From Cricetomys ansorgei (taxonomy: Eukaryota > Chordata > Mammalia > Rodentia > Nesomyidae), in assembly GCA_026225945.1 (NCBI GenBank), contig JAMJFZ010003746.1:3480501-3544500 (forward strand): a stretch of DNA of 64,000 nucleotides, written 5' to 3'. The position numbers and the translations under genes were made by a program. The notes under the pieces were generated by a model. It was not told the DNA's origin. It made no database searches and was given only the letters and a program-made list of their open reading frames with translations. Positions 33,315 to 43,699 of the stretch are shown here, piece after piece (position 1 is the stretch's first letter; each line of letters starts with the position of its first letter).

Positions 33315-34080
33315 CCTTAAAGAGTGAAGCAAGGGGGAGAAGTGTGAGATAGTTAGAAATATGAAAAAAAAAGGCATTCCGGTAAAATAGCTGACCACAT
33401 AACCATGGCTCTTTCGGGCTGTTGCCCGGTACAACTATTTCTGTCTTAATTCTATACCAGCTTGCAGAAGACCAACAGTAAATTCCTCTTAATCTTTTAT
33501 TACTACTTGCAAGAAAGCATTCATTAATTTAGACTTTAAAAAAAATGTAAGAGATATCAAAAGGCAAAGATTGCTTCACGTGCTACACTCTTCCTAAAAA
33601 ACAAAGACCGAAACAAGGGTTTGAGTCAAAGTCTTGAAGGGCAGGGAGTGACCTTGCTGGACTGGGGAGATTGAGCTGGGGAGGAACACAGTGCAGAGGT
33701 GCATCCCACACTGGGCACGTAAGAAAAACTGTTTTAGGACCTCTCAAAACTCGTGTGGAATGGGCTGAGAGCTGGCCCCAAAGAGTCAGCCTTAGAGCTG
33801 GCCCCTTAAGGTGAGGAAGAACTTAACCCTGCACCCATGGGTCAAGATTTGCCCCCCTGTGTCTGTTAATCTATCATATTGCTAGGCTGAATATGAACGA
33901 GTGAGGCACAAGCTTTGCAGGTGTCCCTTACCTCGGTCTCCAGGATCTGGGAGAGAAAACAAGACTCATACCCAAGAAAAAGCTGGTTACTGCAGCAGCA
34001 GCTGGACTATAATGTGCTGGTTAACTGAAGGGAGCCATTTATGCTGAGGGTCATTATACCGTATAAATGAGGTAAAAACT
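33315..34080. other. No recognised gene; possible old LTR-element debris
   Basis: gtgcatcccacactgggcac at about 33701 is loosely like the primer-site complement in copy B. The rest shows no family I know and no useful open frame. Confidence 0.3.
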
Positions 34081-34084
34081 AGAG

Positions 34085-34160
34085 GTCAGGGATATAGCTC
34101 AGTGATAGTGACAGAGCACTTACCTAACATGCCCAAGGTCCTGAGTTCAACCCTAGCCCT
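34085..34160 (+). repeat. ID SINE
   Basis: gtcagggatatagctcagtg...aaggtcctgagttcaaccct, with a GA-rich tail to 34230. Confidence 0.82.
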
Positions 34161-34471
34161 AGAAAGAAAGGAATAATGAAAATAAGGAGGAGAGGAGAGG
34201 GAGGGGGAGGAGAAAAAGAAGAGATCATTTGCAGTATTACTGTAACTCTCAATGTAATGGTTAGCTGACTTTATTACCATATTTATATATAGCCCATGTG
34301 CTGGAGCCCCAATACCCTGGCAATGAGGTTGAAGTCTATCCACAAGGTTCCAGACTCCCCAGTGGGGAACTTCAGCTTACCAGCCATTCTGCCCCTTCCT
34401 CCCCTCTGCTGTAATGGCGACAAAAGTCTTTCATTATGTCTGCATGGCCTAGTAATACCTTAGCTGGCCAG

Positions 34472-35297
34472 TGTTAGCCGAGAAGGAGAAGCGGCCATCT
34501 TTTACTCAAAAGTAATTGTCATTGTAAGATATCTTGCAGGCTTCTAAGTCCTGGCATGCATAAAGCTACCCATTCATATTGATAGTAACAGACAGAAGCA
34601 AAAGGGGCCTAGATAGAGAAGAAATAAATGCGCACCAAACAGCTAAAAACTGTAAAATAAAAACCTTCTTTGCCTACGTGGCACTCTGCTCTGTTTGAGG
34701 CAGACGGAGATATTATTCAGCTAACAGTACTAAGTCAAATGTTCTTTCTTAGCAAAACAAGATAACCTCAAAGTTTGTAAGTCTGCAGGAGGAAGGACAC
34801 CCGGCTCCTCCCCCCCCCCCCCCCCCCCCCCCGGGCGTGACTACATCTACATATGAAACCAGTTCCTCTGAAGGCCTGAGCAACATCTGCATACCAAAAA
34901 AACTGTATTTGGCTTTTTAAACCTCTTCCCAGAGCAATTCTCTCTCTTTCTGGTGTGGCCCTTTCCCTGGTAATGTATATTGTAAGTCTCTCCCTCCTTC
35001 TCTTCTTGGTGTGGTTTTTCCACTGACAAGGCGCATTGTCAGTCTCTCTCTTGCCCCTCTATTTTCTTAATATGTACACTGTTAATTCCCCTATTAAAAA
35101 CGCTCCTGCGTTTTACTTCTAAAGCGTGTTCCACGTGTCATTTTAAAGCGCGATCCTGCGTGTCATTTCCTCGGGTCCCATAAAGAACGAACTACCCTGT
35201 TCGTTCGTCATTCTTCATTTTTCCTGTGCTCGGACTCCCTCCTGCGTAGTTTCTGTGAACCCATTTGTGGGAACGGCTGGTTCCCTCCACACACATG
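34472..35297 (+). mobile_element. Solo LTR, CpG-rich, relatively young (boundaries approximate)
   Basis: tgttagccgagaaggagaag at the left and ggctggttccctccaca at the right are the likely ends. Pyrimidine-rich U3, an ATTAAA signal near 35093, then a U5-like part with many intact CpG (aacgctcctgcg, aaagcgcgatcctgcg, gttcgttcg). Intact CpG in a methylated genome argues for recent insertion. Target duplication not found, so the ends may be off. Class II/ERVK-like by general layout only. Confidence 0.5.
34810..34832 (+). repeat. Homopolymer of 23 C
   Basis: Uninterrupted C from 34810 to 34832, then GGGCG; sits inside the LTR. The exact length is likely to vary and to be hard to sequence. Confidence 0.95.
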
Positions 35298-35329
35298 TTC
35301 CTTATAATGTAAGTAATTCCTAGTAGGGA

Positions 35330-35645
35330 CGATAAAAACATAAAGATAAAAGAAAATAAGACTAGAAAGAGTCCGTCTTTTCAACAAATGATACTAGGAA
35401 GCTGGAGAGTCATATGTAAATGAAACCGAACCCTTACTTGTCATCATGTTAAAAAAAAAAATCTCAAACTGGAACAAAATCTAAACAAAAGATCTAAAAC
35501 TATAAACTTCTGGGAGAAAATGTGAAGAAATTTTTTCATAACATCGGATTAAGTCATGGTTTCTTGTAAGCAACACTACAAAAGGAAAACTAAGTTAAAC
35601 CTCATGAAAATTGAAAATTTTGGGGCAACAGGAGGTAATGACCTG
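35330..35645 (+). repeat. Ancient L1 ORF2 3' region, piece 1
   Basis: gtccgtcttttcaacaaatg atactaggaagctggagagt ... aaaactataaacttctggga gaaaatgtgaag is the old L1 text 'cttcaacaaatggtgctggg...ctcctagaagaaaa'. It is non-coding now. Confidence 0.8.
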
Positions 35646-35690
35646 TTCAGTACATTGAACCTGAGTTTACAATGGACCACAACTTTAACA

Positions 35691-35745
35691 ACTCTCTCTC
35701 TCTCTCTCTCTCTCTTCCCCGCTCCCTCTCCCTCTCTTTTTTCCA
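35691..35745 (+). repeat. (CT)n pyrimidine tract
   Basis: tctctctctctctctctctc then ccccgctccctctccctctc. Confidence 0.92.
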
Positions 35746-36087
35746 AGACACTCAATGGCTGAACTACATCCCTAGCCCTTTACTTTTATTTTTAATTTTT
35801 GTGGTTTTGTTTGTTTTTGCAGAGTCTTCCTGCAGAGCCCTAGCTATCCTGGCACTCACTGTATAGACCAGGCTGGCTTTGAATTCACACAGCTCCACCT
35901 CCCTCTGCATCCCGAGTGCTGGGATTAGAGGCTGAGTACCATCACGCCCAGGAACTGAATTTTTATTTTTACTTTGACATGAGGTTTCACTAAATTGCCC
36001 GCTTGGACTTGAACTGTCTGTGTAGCCTAGGCAAATTCAATCCTCCTGCCTAGTGCTCCTAAGTGCTAGAATTTGTGTCATCATGCC
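35745..36087 (-). repeat. SINE cluster: ID piece plus two B1/B4 copies
   Basis: ggctgaactacatccctagccc (ID complement); tgcagagccctagctatcct...ccgagtgctgggattagagg (B1); gaggtttcactaaattgccc...ctaagtgctagaatttg (B1/B4). They interrupt the L1. Confidence 0.75.
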
Positions 36088-36205
36088 TGGCCATAGACAT
36101 TGTTTTACCAAAGAGGATACACACATGAAATATATAAAATAAGCATATGAAGACAGACACGTAAGTGTAAGTCATTAGGGAAATGCCAATAAGAACCATA
36201 CTGAG
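36088..36205 (+). repeat. Ancient L1 ORF2 3' region, piece 2
   Basis: accaaagaggatacacacat...gtcattagggaaatgccaataagaaccat matches L1 'catcagggaaatgcaaatcaaaacca'. It continues piece 1 in order. Confidence 0.78.
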
Positions 36206-36525
36206 AAGGATGGGAAATGGCTCGGTAAAGTGCTTGCCTTCAAGTCAAGTGTGAAGCCTTGAGTTAGATCTCTAGAATCCAAGAAAAACTGCTAGGCCAG
36301 TGAGTTCATAATCCAACACTGGGGAGGTGGAGACAGGAGAGCTCCTGGCTTGCCGGCCAACCAATCTATCCAAATCAGTGAGCTCCAGGCCAGTGAGAAA
36401 CTTTGTCTCAAAAGGGGTAGATGCCATTCATGAGGATGACACCTTAGGTTGTGCCCTGGCTTCCACACACTTGTGTACATACACGCATGCACAAATACAC
36501 ACGAATGTGCACACATTAAAAAAAA
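36205..36525 (+). repeat. RSINE/B4-type composite SINE
   Basis: aaatggctcggtaaagtgct...ggcttgccggccaaccaatc...gagctccaggccagtgagaa, ending in a degenerate CA tail. Confidence 0.7.
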
Positions 36526-36532
36526 ATTCAAG

Positions 36533-36765
36533 GGCTGGAGAGATGCTCATTGGCTAAGAACACATGCTGCTCTGGCAGAGGACCCAGGTTCAATTCCCAA
36601 CACCCACATGGTTAATCCTGTTTTTAATTTTTTATAACCACCTGTAAATCCAGTTCCAGGGGATCTGAAGCTCTCTTCTGACTTCTTCTGGCACCAGGCA
36701 CATATATGGTATATACATAAGTACAAGCATGCAAAACATTTATACACATAAAAATAATTTTAAGA
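36533..36765 (+). repeat. B2 SINE (rat/cricetid type)
   Basis: agggctggagagatgctcat...ggttcaattcccaacaccca...ccagttccaggggatctgaa. Confidence 0.88.
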
Positions 36766-36782
36766 AATTAATTAAAATTAAT

Positions 36783-36945
36783 CTGGGTAGTAGTGGCATA
36801 AACCTTTAATCCCAGCGCTCAGGAGGTAGAAGCAGGTGGATGTCCGTGAGTTCTAGGGCAGCCTGGTCTACAGAGCGAGTTCCAGGACAGCCAGAGATAT
36901 AACAGAGAAACCCTGTCTCAAAAAAAACATAAAAAAATAAATAAG
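36783..36945 (+). repeat. B1 SINE
   Basis: cataaacctttaatcccagc gctcaggaggtagaagcagg...cagagatataacagagaaac. Confidence 0.9.
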
Positions 36946-36949
36946 TAAA

Positions 36950-37640
36950 AAACACCAAATACTACTTCATAGGTGTTAGGATAACAATGGCCAAAACAAA
37001 TAAACTCAAACGCTAGTAAAGACAGAGAAGCTGGATCTGTGTGTATTGCTAGTGGGGATGTAAAATGATACAGCTATGAAAAATAGTTTGGCAGCTCCAC
37101 AAAATGTAAATAGAATTATCGTATGATCCAGCAATTTCTCTCTTTTGTGTGTACTCAAAAGGACTGAAGACAGAGACTCAGACAGGGATCTATAGACTAA
37201 TGTTTATAGTAACGTCAAACACTGGGAACAATACAAGTGTCTATCAATACAAGAATAAATAGATAAATTGTGGTATATGCGTACAATGGAATATTGTTTA
37301 ACTTTAGGAAGGGATAAATTCTGATGCATGCTGCCGCACGGATGGATTTTGAAACCATGTTAAGTAAAGTAAGCCAGACACAATGGACAAATTCTTCTTA
37401 TCCGAGGTAGAAAAGGCAAATTCAGAGAGATAGAAAGGAAATTATAGGTTAACTGGGGCTGGCGTGTTACTGTTTACCGGGCACCAAGCTTTTATTCTGA
37501 GTCATGTGAAAGGATATTGGTAACGATTACACAACATGCCGAATGTACTTAATGCCACGAAATGTAGGTTCTAAAATGAGTGGAATGGTAAATGTTGCAT
37601 TATATGTATACTTTCCTACAACCAGGAAAGAATATTCAAT
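36950..37640 (+). repeat. Ancient L1 3' end, piece 3 (ORF2 tail and 3' UTR)
   Basis: tagtttggcagctccacaaa ... tcgtatgatccagcaatttc ... tggtatatgcgtacaatgga atattgtt ... gttaagtaaagtaagccaga ... gaatgtacttaatgccacga run in L1M order. With pieces 1 and 2 this is one + strand copy split by younger SINEs. Confidence 0.88.
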
Positions 37641-37644
37641 CAAA

Positions 37645-38580
37645 AGTATGAGAGAAGACAAGAGTGAAAGCACTTCAGATAGACTCCCCTGTAAGACAGT
37701 TTTGAGGGGCCTCTGGAAACAGTGGTGGGTGAGCTGGATTAGGCTGTCACCTGTGAGTCAAATGGGGCATTTCCAGCTGCCCTGCCTCAGAGAGGTAATG
37801 CTTTGAGAAAAGTAGTTTCAGATTGGCAGTTGGATGGGGTTACTCTGAAACTGAGCCCCTACAAGGCTTAGCTTCCTCTTGCCCTGTTTCCTTGGCTCCT
37901 CTTTCAGTGTCTGAGCCAAGGCCAAGGCCAGAGCCAAGAGAGGCTTGAATCCGCTATCACCGCGTCCCCTCAGCTTCTGTCCTCGGCTTGATACTTGCCT
38001 CTTGTGCCTGATGTCATCTGTGCTTCTAGAACTCCCTGACCCACCCAGGCGATTTTTTCTACAGTGAAGTTCAAGAAGTGTTTTTCTGGTTCTTCCTGCT
38101 TAGCACCTGCTTTTGTAATTACCCTCTTAGAGCCACAACAAATGCTTTGTCCTTCCTGTTTCCTCAGGCAGAAGAGCAAAACCAGCTCCAGCTGAAGAAT
38201 GCCCAGCACTTTCTCCATTTCTTCCCCTTGGTGCCTTCTGATGGCCTTTGCCAGCCACGGAAGTACCTGCCCCTGGCCAGCATCTCTCACAAGAGGCACT
38301 GCCCCACCTAGCATTGTCCGTCCAAGAACTTTGTTCTTTTCAAGGCTTCATCTTCCTCTGGTCACATACTTTGGGGAAAGGCTGATTTCTTTCGTCCCCA
38401 GACTTGCACTGTGCAGGATCTCAAGTCCATGACCATGCTCAGAGAACTGTGTATGTGGAAGCAAGTTTGAGAGGTGTTCTTAGGTGCTCCAGAATTTTTT
38501 GTGGGATTTCACATTCTAATAAAATCCACGGAGAGTGTGTCTAAACCCGCATGAGGTTCAGCTCCCCAGGACTCCCTAAA
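37645..38580. other. Unclassified stretch with open frames but no recognised gene
   Basis: Low SINE content. The longest open frame (minus, 38314-37970, 114 codons) has a lysine/glutamate-rich look but no family I recognise, and its + strand is also open. An AATAAA at about 38518 could be a + strand poly(A) signal. It may be an old LTR element or a non-coding transcript. Confidence 0.35.
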
Positions 38581-38654
38581 AATTGTGATTGTGTGTGTGT
38601 GTGTCTGTCTGTGTCTGTGTGAAGACAAAATCTTCCTCAATTGCTTTCCACTTT

Positions 38655-38860
38655 ATTTTTTAAGACAGAGTGTCTCAGTGGCCCTGGAGCTCAATGGCCA
38701 GCAGAGAGCAGGAATCTTGCTCTTTCTGTCTCTTGCCTCTGATGCTGGGATTATTTGCATGTGTCACTGTACCCAGTTTTTTTGTTTTTTGTTTTTTGTT
38801 TTGAGTGTGAGGATTGAACTCAGTCTCATGCTCCTGTAGAAAGGACTTTCTGAATCATCT
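38655..38860 (-). repeat. RSINE/B4-type SINE
   Basis: tgtctcagtggccctggagctcaatggccag...gatgctgggattatttgcatg, then an ID-like gaggattgaactcagtctcatgct. Confidence 0.65.
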
Positions 38861-38889
38861 CCTAAGCCTTCTTAATAATTAAAAAATAT

Positions 38890-39025
38890 GCTGAGCAGTC
38901 GTGGTGCATGCCTTTAATCCCAGCACTCGGGAAGCAAAGGCAGGCGGATCACTGAGTTCAAGGCCAGCCTACTCCACATAGCGAGTTCCAGGACAGCCAG
39001 AACCACACAGTGAGACCCTGTCTCA
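38890..39025 (+). repeat. B1 SINE
   Basis: tggtgcatgcctttaatccc agcactcgggaagcaaaggc...ttccaggacagccagaacc. Confidence 0.92.
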
Positions 39026-39039
39026 GTGTTTTTTTCTTT

Positions 39040-39225
39040 TAATTTTAAGTGTATGAATTGTTTTTCTGCAAGTATGTCTGTGCCTGGCGCCCACAAAGGG
39101 AGTGTCAGAATCCCCCTGGAACTGGCACAGCAAGGTGGCTGTGAGTCTTTATGTGGGTGCTGGGAATTAAGCTGAGTCCTCTGAAAGAGCAGCCAATGCT
39201 CTTAACTACCAAGTCATCTCTTCGG
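39040..39225 (-). repeat. B3 SINE
   Basis: atgtgggtgctgggaattaagctgagtcct...ccaagtcatctcttcgg. Confidence 0.82.
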
Positions 39226-39239
39226 CGGCCCCCCACCCC

Positions 39240-39620
39240 CAATCATTGTTAAATGCACAGTTCAGTACGGTGAGGTGTGTTCGCATTGTCATACAGCTAA
39301 TCTCTACAACTCTTTTATTCTGCAAACTGAAACTCCCCTTCTTCCTTCCCTGCCAGCCCTGGCAATCATCAGTCTATATAGTGTCTCTGTGAACTTAATT
39401 ACTCTAAGAATCACAGCATATTTGGCTTATTACACTTAGGACAGCATCCTGAAGGCTCGTCAAGCTGTGGCATAGGTTTTTGCCTTTGAAGGCAGATAAT
39501 ACTCTGTTGTATATGAGTAACATCTTTTGCTGTCTACTCATCCATAGGAGACATCTAGTTGTTTTTGACTGGTTATTGTGAACAGCGCTGCTATAAATCC
39601 GGCTGTACAAATATGTCTTG
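39240..39620 (-). repeat. L1M-type LINE 3' UTR, minus strand
   Basis: ttgttaaatgcacagttcag tacggtg ... ctggcaatcatcagtctata ... ggttattgtgaacagcgctg ctataaa is the complement of the mammalian L1 3' end. Confidence 0.8.
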
Positions 39621-39624
39621 AATG

Positions 39625-39790
39625 AGGCTGATGAGATGGCTCAGTGAATGAAGGTGCTTGTCACCAAGCCTGAAGACCTGAGTTCAAGTCCCAGAACACA
39701 CATAGTAGAAGGCAGGAACTAACTTCTGCAAGGTGCCCTCTGACCTCCACATGTATGCAATACCATACACACCCTTCCCACAAACAAACA
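39625..39790 (+). repeat. B3 SINE
   Basis: gctgatgagatggctcagtg...cctgagttcaagtcccagaa...ctctgacctccacatgtatg; its 3' end is the left arm of the palindrome. Confidence 0.83.
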
Positions 39791-39916
39791 AACAAATTTA
39801 CATATATACACATACATAAATATTTACGAACATATACGTATATATACATATATATGCATATATGTATATATATGTAAATTTTATTTGTTTGTGGGAAGGG
39901 TGTGTATGCCATTGCA
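39756..39916. repeat. AT-rich near-palindrome (about 50-bp arms) built on a B3 tail
   Basis: Left arm 39756-39808 (tgcaataccatacacaccct through catatata) is complementary to right arm 39868-39916 (tatatgtaaattttatttg through gtgtgtatgccattgca). The arms differ by two substitutions and a small CAAA-unit length change. The 59 bases between are alternating TA/CA/TG and also fold back. The right arm is thus an inverted copy of the B3 3' end. Confidence 0.88.
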
Positions 39917-39967
39917 CGCACGCATGCACGCACGCACACACACATGTGAGATATATATATATATATG
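39905..39967 (+). repeat. (GCAC)n / (AT)n microsatellite
   Basis: gcacgcacgcatgcacgcac then acacacacatgtgag and eight AT units. Confidence 0.9.
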
Positions 39968-39999
39968 ATTAGAGTTCTTTCAGGTATGCCTTCTGTACT

Positions 40000-40345
40000 T
40001 ATAACTATGGCCAAATATCTGATAGAAGCAAATTAAGAGCAAAAAGGATTACTTTTGGTTCTCAGTTCAGAAGTATAGTTTATTATAATGAGAAGCTGTT
40101 CGTGGAGAAGCTCTGTCCAATAGTGGTGGGAGCATTTAGACAGGGCTTCTTAGATCTTGGAATGTCGAGATGTCGAGAGCTTATTCTGGTAGCAGACCAG
40201 GGTATGACCCTTAAAGACCTGACCCAGCCCTACTTCTATCAGCCATGCCAAGAGCCCACAGCCTCCCAAAACAGTGCCACCAGAAGGGGCTGTGTGTTCA
40301 AATCCACAAACCTGTGGGAACTATTTCACATTCCAACAATATTCA
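40000..40345 (-). repeat. MaLR-type (MT/ORR1-like) LTR remnant
   Basis: atctgatagaagcaaattaa gagcaaaaagg ... ggttctcagttcagaagtatagtttattata ... gccaagagcccacagcctcccaaaacagtgccaccag follows the rodent MaLR text on the complement. Confidence 0.6.
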
Positions 40346-40380
40346 AAAGTGGAACTGCTAAACCACATGATAATTGTATT

Positions 40381-40382
<2 letters not shown>

Positions 40383-40426
<44 letters not shown>

Positions 40427-40445
40427 GATATACACACACACACAT
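40383..40445 (+). repeat. (TG)n-(TA)-(CA)n microsatellite
   Basis: About 18 TG units, tatatagatata, then CA units; TG and CA arms can pair. Confidence 0.95.
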
Positions 40446-40487
40446 ATATCATGGCATCATGTTATGTGACCCAAGCTGGCCTTGAAC

Positions 40488-40489
40488 TC

Positions 40490-40538
<49 letters not shown>

Positions 40539-40540
40539 TT
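40488..40540 (+). repeat. (TTTA)n microsatellite
   Basis: About 12 TTAT units following a B1 scrap (caagctggccttgaactctt). Confidence 0.95.
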
Positions 40541-40690
40541 ACAGTGTATGTGGGTACAGCCATATGCCACAGCTTGCATTTGGAGATACAACTTGTGGGA
40601 GCCAGTTCTCTCCTCCCATGAAGTGGGTCTGGAGATCACACACAGGTGGTCAGACTTGGCAGCAGACACCATTACCTGATTATCGGATGC
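40541..40690 (-). repeat. B3 SINE
   Basis: ttgtgggagccagttctctcctcccatg...tggcagcagacaccattacctga. Confidence 0.75.
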
Positions 40691-40969
40691 AGTTTGTTTT
40701 GGGAAGGACATGACTGCAGACTAGGGGATGGTCTTAGCCAAGAGCATCCCTAAGCACAGTAATCATTTTCCCAGCAACTGGGGCTACAAGTCCACACTTG
40801 AAGGGAGATCTAGGTGGTGCATTCCCATGCCCACTATGGCAGTGTCTGTAAGAGCCTGCTAATGGCAATGCTGGTCATGCAGATCACGGACCATGAGCTC
40901 GATACACAATGTGACAGCATGAATGATGGTGGCTGCCAGGAGCGGAAGTCCTGGGGCAGCTTGCTGAAC

Positions 40970-41150
40970 TTGGATTTCTGTTCTGCTACCTCCCAGCTAG
41001 GTGCTCTTGGCCAAGCCACTTGACCTTCCTGTACTTCCATTTTCTGCTATATTATAGAACATGCTAGACTCTATCTCATAGGACTGTTACAAGAATCTGA
41101 CAAGTTAATAGACTAGTACTGTGCACATGGCAACCACTGTAACAATAAGT
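40970..41150 (+). repeat. MIR SINE (mammalian-wide)
   Basis: ttctgctacctcccagctag gtgctcttggccaagccact tgacctt ... cataggactgttacaagaatctgacaagttaata ... gcacatggcaacc. Confidence 0.8.
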
Positions 41151-41267
41151 ACACCCTGTTTCATGAAGTCACTGACTGAAGGTAAAGCTTCTAAAATGCA
41201 TAGAAGCCTTGGGGAAACCCAAGGGAGTTGACGTGTTCTGAACACTATGTGTGAAATGAACAAGAGC

Positions 41268-41395
41268 TAGGTGTGGTGACACCGTCCCCATACTCCCAGC
41301 ACTTGGGAAGTAGAGGTAGGAGTAATTTTGAATTTGAGCCCAGCATCAGCTACAGAATGAGCTCGGGTGGCTCAAATAAATAAAGAAGCACTAGA
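41268..41395 (+). repeat. B1 SINE
   Basis: gctaggtgtggtgacaccgt...tactcccagcacttgggaag. Confidence 0.78.
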
Positions 41396-41399
41396 AGAT

Positions 41400-42500
41400 G
41401 AGAAATGGAATACATAGTGAAAATAAAATAAGAAAACATTATAAGCATTAAAAACAAGTTAAGGGCATGGCTGGGGAGTTGGATCCAGACACTCTTGAGC
41501 ACTGAAGATCTTACTCAAAGCAAAATTGCTTTGGATTCCTACTCATGCTCCCTTTTTCCAGCCACCCCAAAGTGTATCACCTCCCTCCTAGTCACTATTC
41601 AAGGCCAACCTACTCCTGACTGGCTGTTAGAAACGTCATCGTAGGCCTGTTTGAAATGCAAACCTAGCATCTTCTATTAATAAACATGACTGTTGCCATA
41701 AAGCAGGTTAAGCATAAGACCAGACAAGATCAATACACAACAATGATACATAAGCATATCATGCCTCAGGTGACTGACAGCTGAGCGTGTGCTGTTAGAG
41801 AGAGGAGATTGCAGCCCACAGCATAGGGTGAAAAAACCTGCTTTCCTGGCTCTGTTCCACAGTGGTGTCCTGGAAGATAGTGGTAGCTGGCAGGAGTGGA
41901 GGAAAACTGTCAAAGACCTTTTCGGAACCAGTCCTCATTCTGAGACAATTCCAAGACCTGCTTATGTATTCAAAACTCTTGTTTCTTAACAACACAAAAA
42001 ACAAATATAAATTGACTTGGCTGACAATGACCTGTCCTGAGAGAATCCCGCCTCCGTCCCAACCACGTGAGCAGGACTTCACTGGCTTTTAAACCCTGCC
42101 ATACTTACGCTGGTTTGGTAGGCTGCCAGAGCATACCTCACACCCAGACATGCAGAGGATGGGGTGCTCTTCACAAATGACAGTGGTCAAGTACTAGGCC
42201 CTCTATTCAAATTCTTAGTGTGTGTTTGGTTCTGTGTTGTGTCGGATATGAGATTCCTTTCCTGCTTTCTCACACCTTTGAAAGTAGCCCTGCTTCCAAG
42301 AGAACTCGAGATCAAGGGAGAAGTCAAGAGCTATCCCCGAAATGCAGAGCTTCACTGCTTTCTAGTTATTACAGGAGTAAGTAAAACAGCAGCCATGAGG
42401 CCCTGCCCTCCCACCTCCGAGTCTGAGAAATGAATGTGAGAAACCAGACAGCATTAGCAAAGGACAGTATTGATGAAGATGGGAACCTAAACTTCTCTAC
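41400..42500. other. Unique stretch, no supported gene
   Basis: Only short open frames on both strands with no recognisable protein. No SINE stands out. Possible old unclassified repeat. Confidence 0.4.
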
Positions 42501-42509
42501 CACCTCCAC

Positions 42510-42620
42510 CCCTTTTTGAGAAAAGGTCTTGTTATGTAGTCCAGACTGACCTGGAACTTATAATCTTCCTAACTCTGGCATCCTGAGTACTGAGATAACA
42601 GGTGTGCACCATCACATTAA
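42510..42620 (-). repeat. B1/B4 SINE
   Basis: gagaaaaggtcttgttatgtagtccagactgacctgg. Confidence 0.7.
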
Positions 42621-42654
42621 AAAAAATAAGATTAATTAAAAAAAAAACCTACAA

Positions 42655-42790
42655 AATATCAATACCCAATACTCACATGGTAGAAGGAGAGAACTGATTC
42701 CCACTAATTGTCCTCTGACCTCCACATATGCTCATGGCAAGCTCATACCCCTCCACATACATACAAATCCAATGTGGTAAAGTTTTAATT
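42655..42790 (+). repeat. B3 SINE, 3' half
   Basis: actcacatggtagaaggagagaactgattccc...gtcctctgacctccacatatg. Confidence 0.72.
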
Positions 42791-42974
42791 AAATATCTAA
42801 AAAGAAAACAAATATCATCTTCAAGGTGGGTAGATGGCGGAGATATTCCAACAAATCGATCTCTCTATTAATCTTGTGTACTCTGGCAAGTGAGATGGGT
42901 GGAAAAATAACGTGGTTTTGCATTATATATGGTCATTTGTCAGTTTTAAGTCTCTTATGTTTTAATTTCTGAAA

Positions 42975-43112
42975 CATTTTTACATTTAGTCATTTATTTG
43001 GTACATGCATTCCACATGTGCGTGTGCATGTGGATGTCAGAGAGCAACTTCCTGGAGCCAGTCATCAGGCTGGGCAGCAAGCATCTTCACCCAGCGAGCC
43101 ATCCCTCTGGCC
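42975..43112 (-). repeat. B3 SINE
   Basis: tgtcagagagcaacttcctg gagccagtcat...cccagcgagccatccctctggccc. Confidence 0.8.
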
Positions 43113-43439
43113 CTTCTTTTCTCTTTTCTCTTGATGTTTGCTGTTCTTCCCCAGAATCCTTACACTACACGTAAATGATTTTCATTTTTCACAGCAGTTA
43201 TGTTTTATAAGGTTACTGTGACTGTGGAAACAGGTTTCTGCGGGCCTCTGGTTGCAACATTTTTATCAACTGGCTATATGCAGTGCTATTTAAATTACAT
43301 TTTATTTAATATGTGCTGCTGATTTTTAAACATGGGTTTATAGCGCTACAATTCATGGCTAAATGAAGACTGTTTAGTACAAGTTTTCTCTGTTAGGCAT
43401 ATAGCATTCTCCTTGCTTTTAAAGATGCTAGACATGGCG

Positions 43440-43655
43440 CTTAAGAAATGTCTCAATGGTTGAGAGCATCGGCTGCTCTTGTAGAGGACCTAAGTTCCGT
43501 TCCCAGAACCCACATAGTGATTTACAACTGCTTGTAACTACAGCTCTAGGGAATCCAGTCCCATCTTCTGACCTCCAAGGGCACCTACCTGCATATACAT
43601 ACAAGCAGGCACACAAACATGAACATACATGAAGATAAGTAAATTTAATTAAAGA
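43440..43655 (+). repeat. B2 SINE
   Basis: tcaatggttgagagcatcgg ctgctcttgtagaggaccta...ctacagctctagggaatcca. Confidence 0.83.
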
Positions 43656-43699
43656 CAAAATTAAAATGGTAGACAGCACTTCAGAGGCATCTTTTAATT

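Noticed and set aside
40268..40290. ccaccagaaggggctg as a CTCF site
   Set aside because: It has an extra base in the core and lies in a MaLR LTR remnant.
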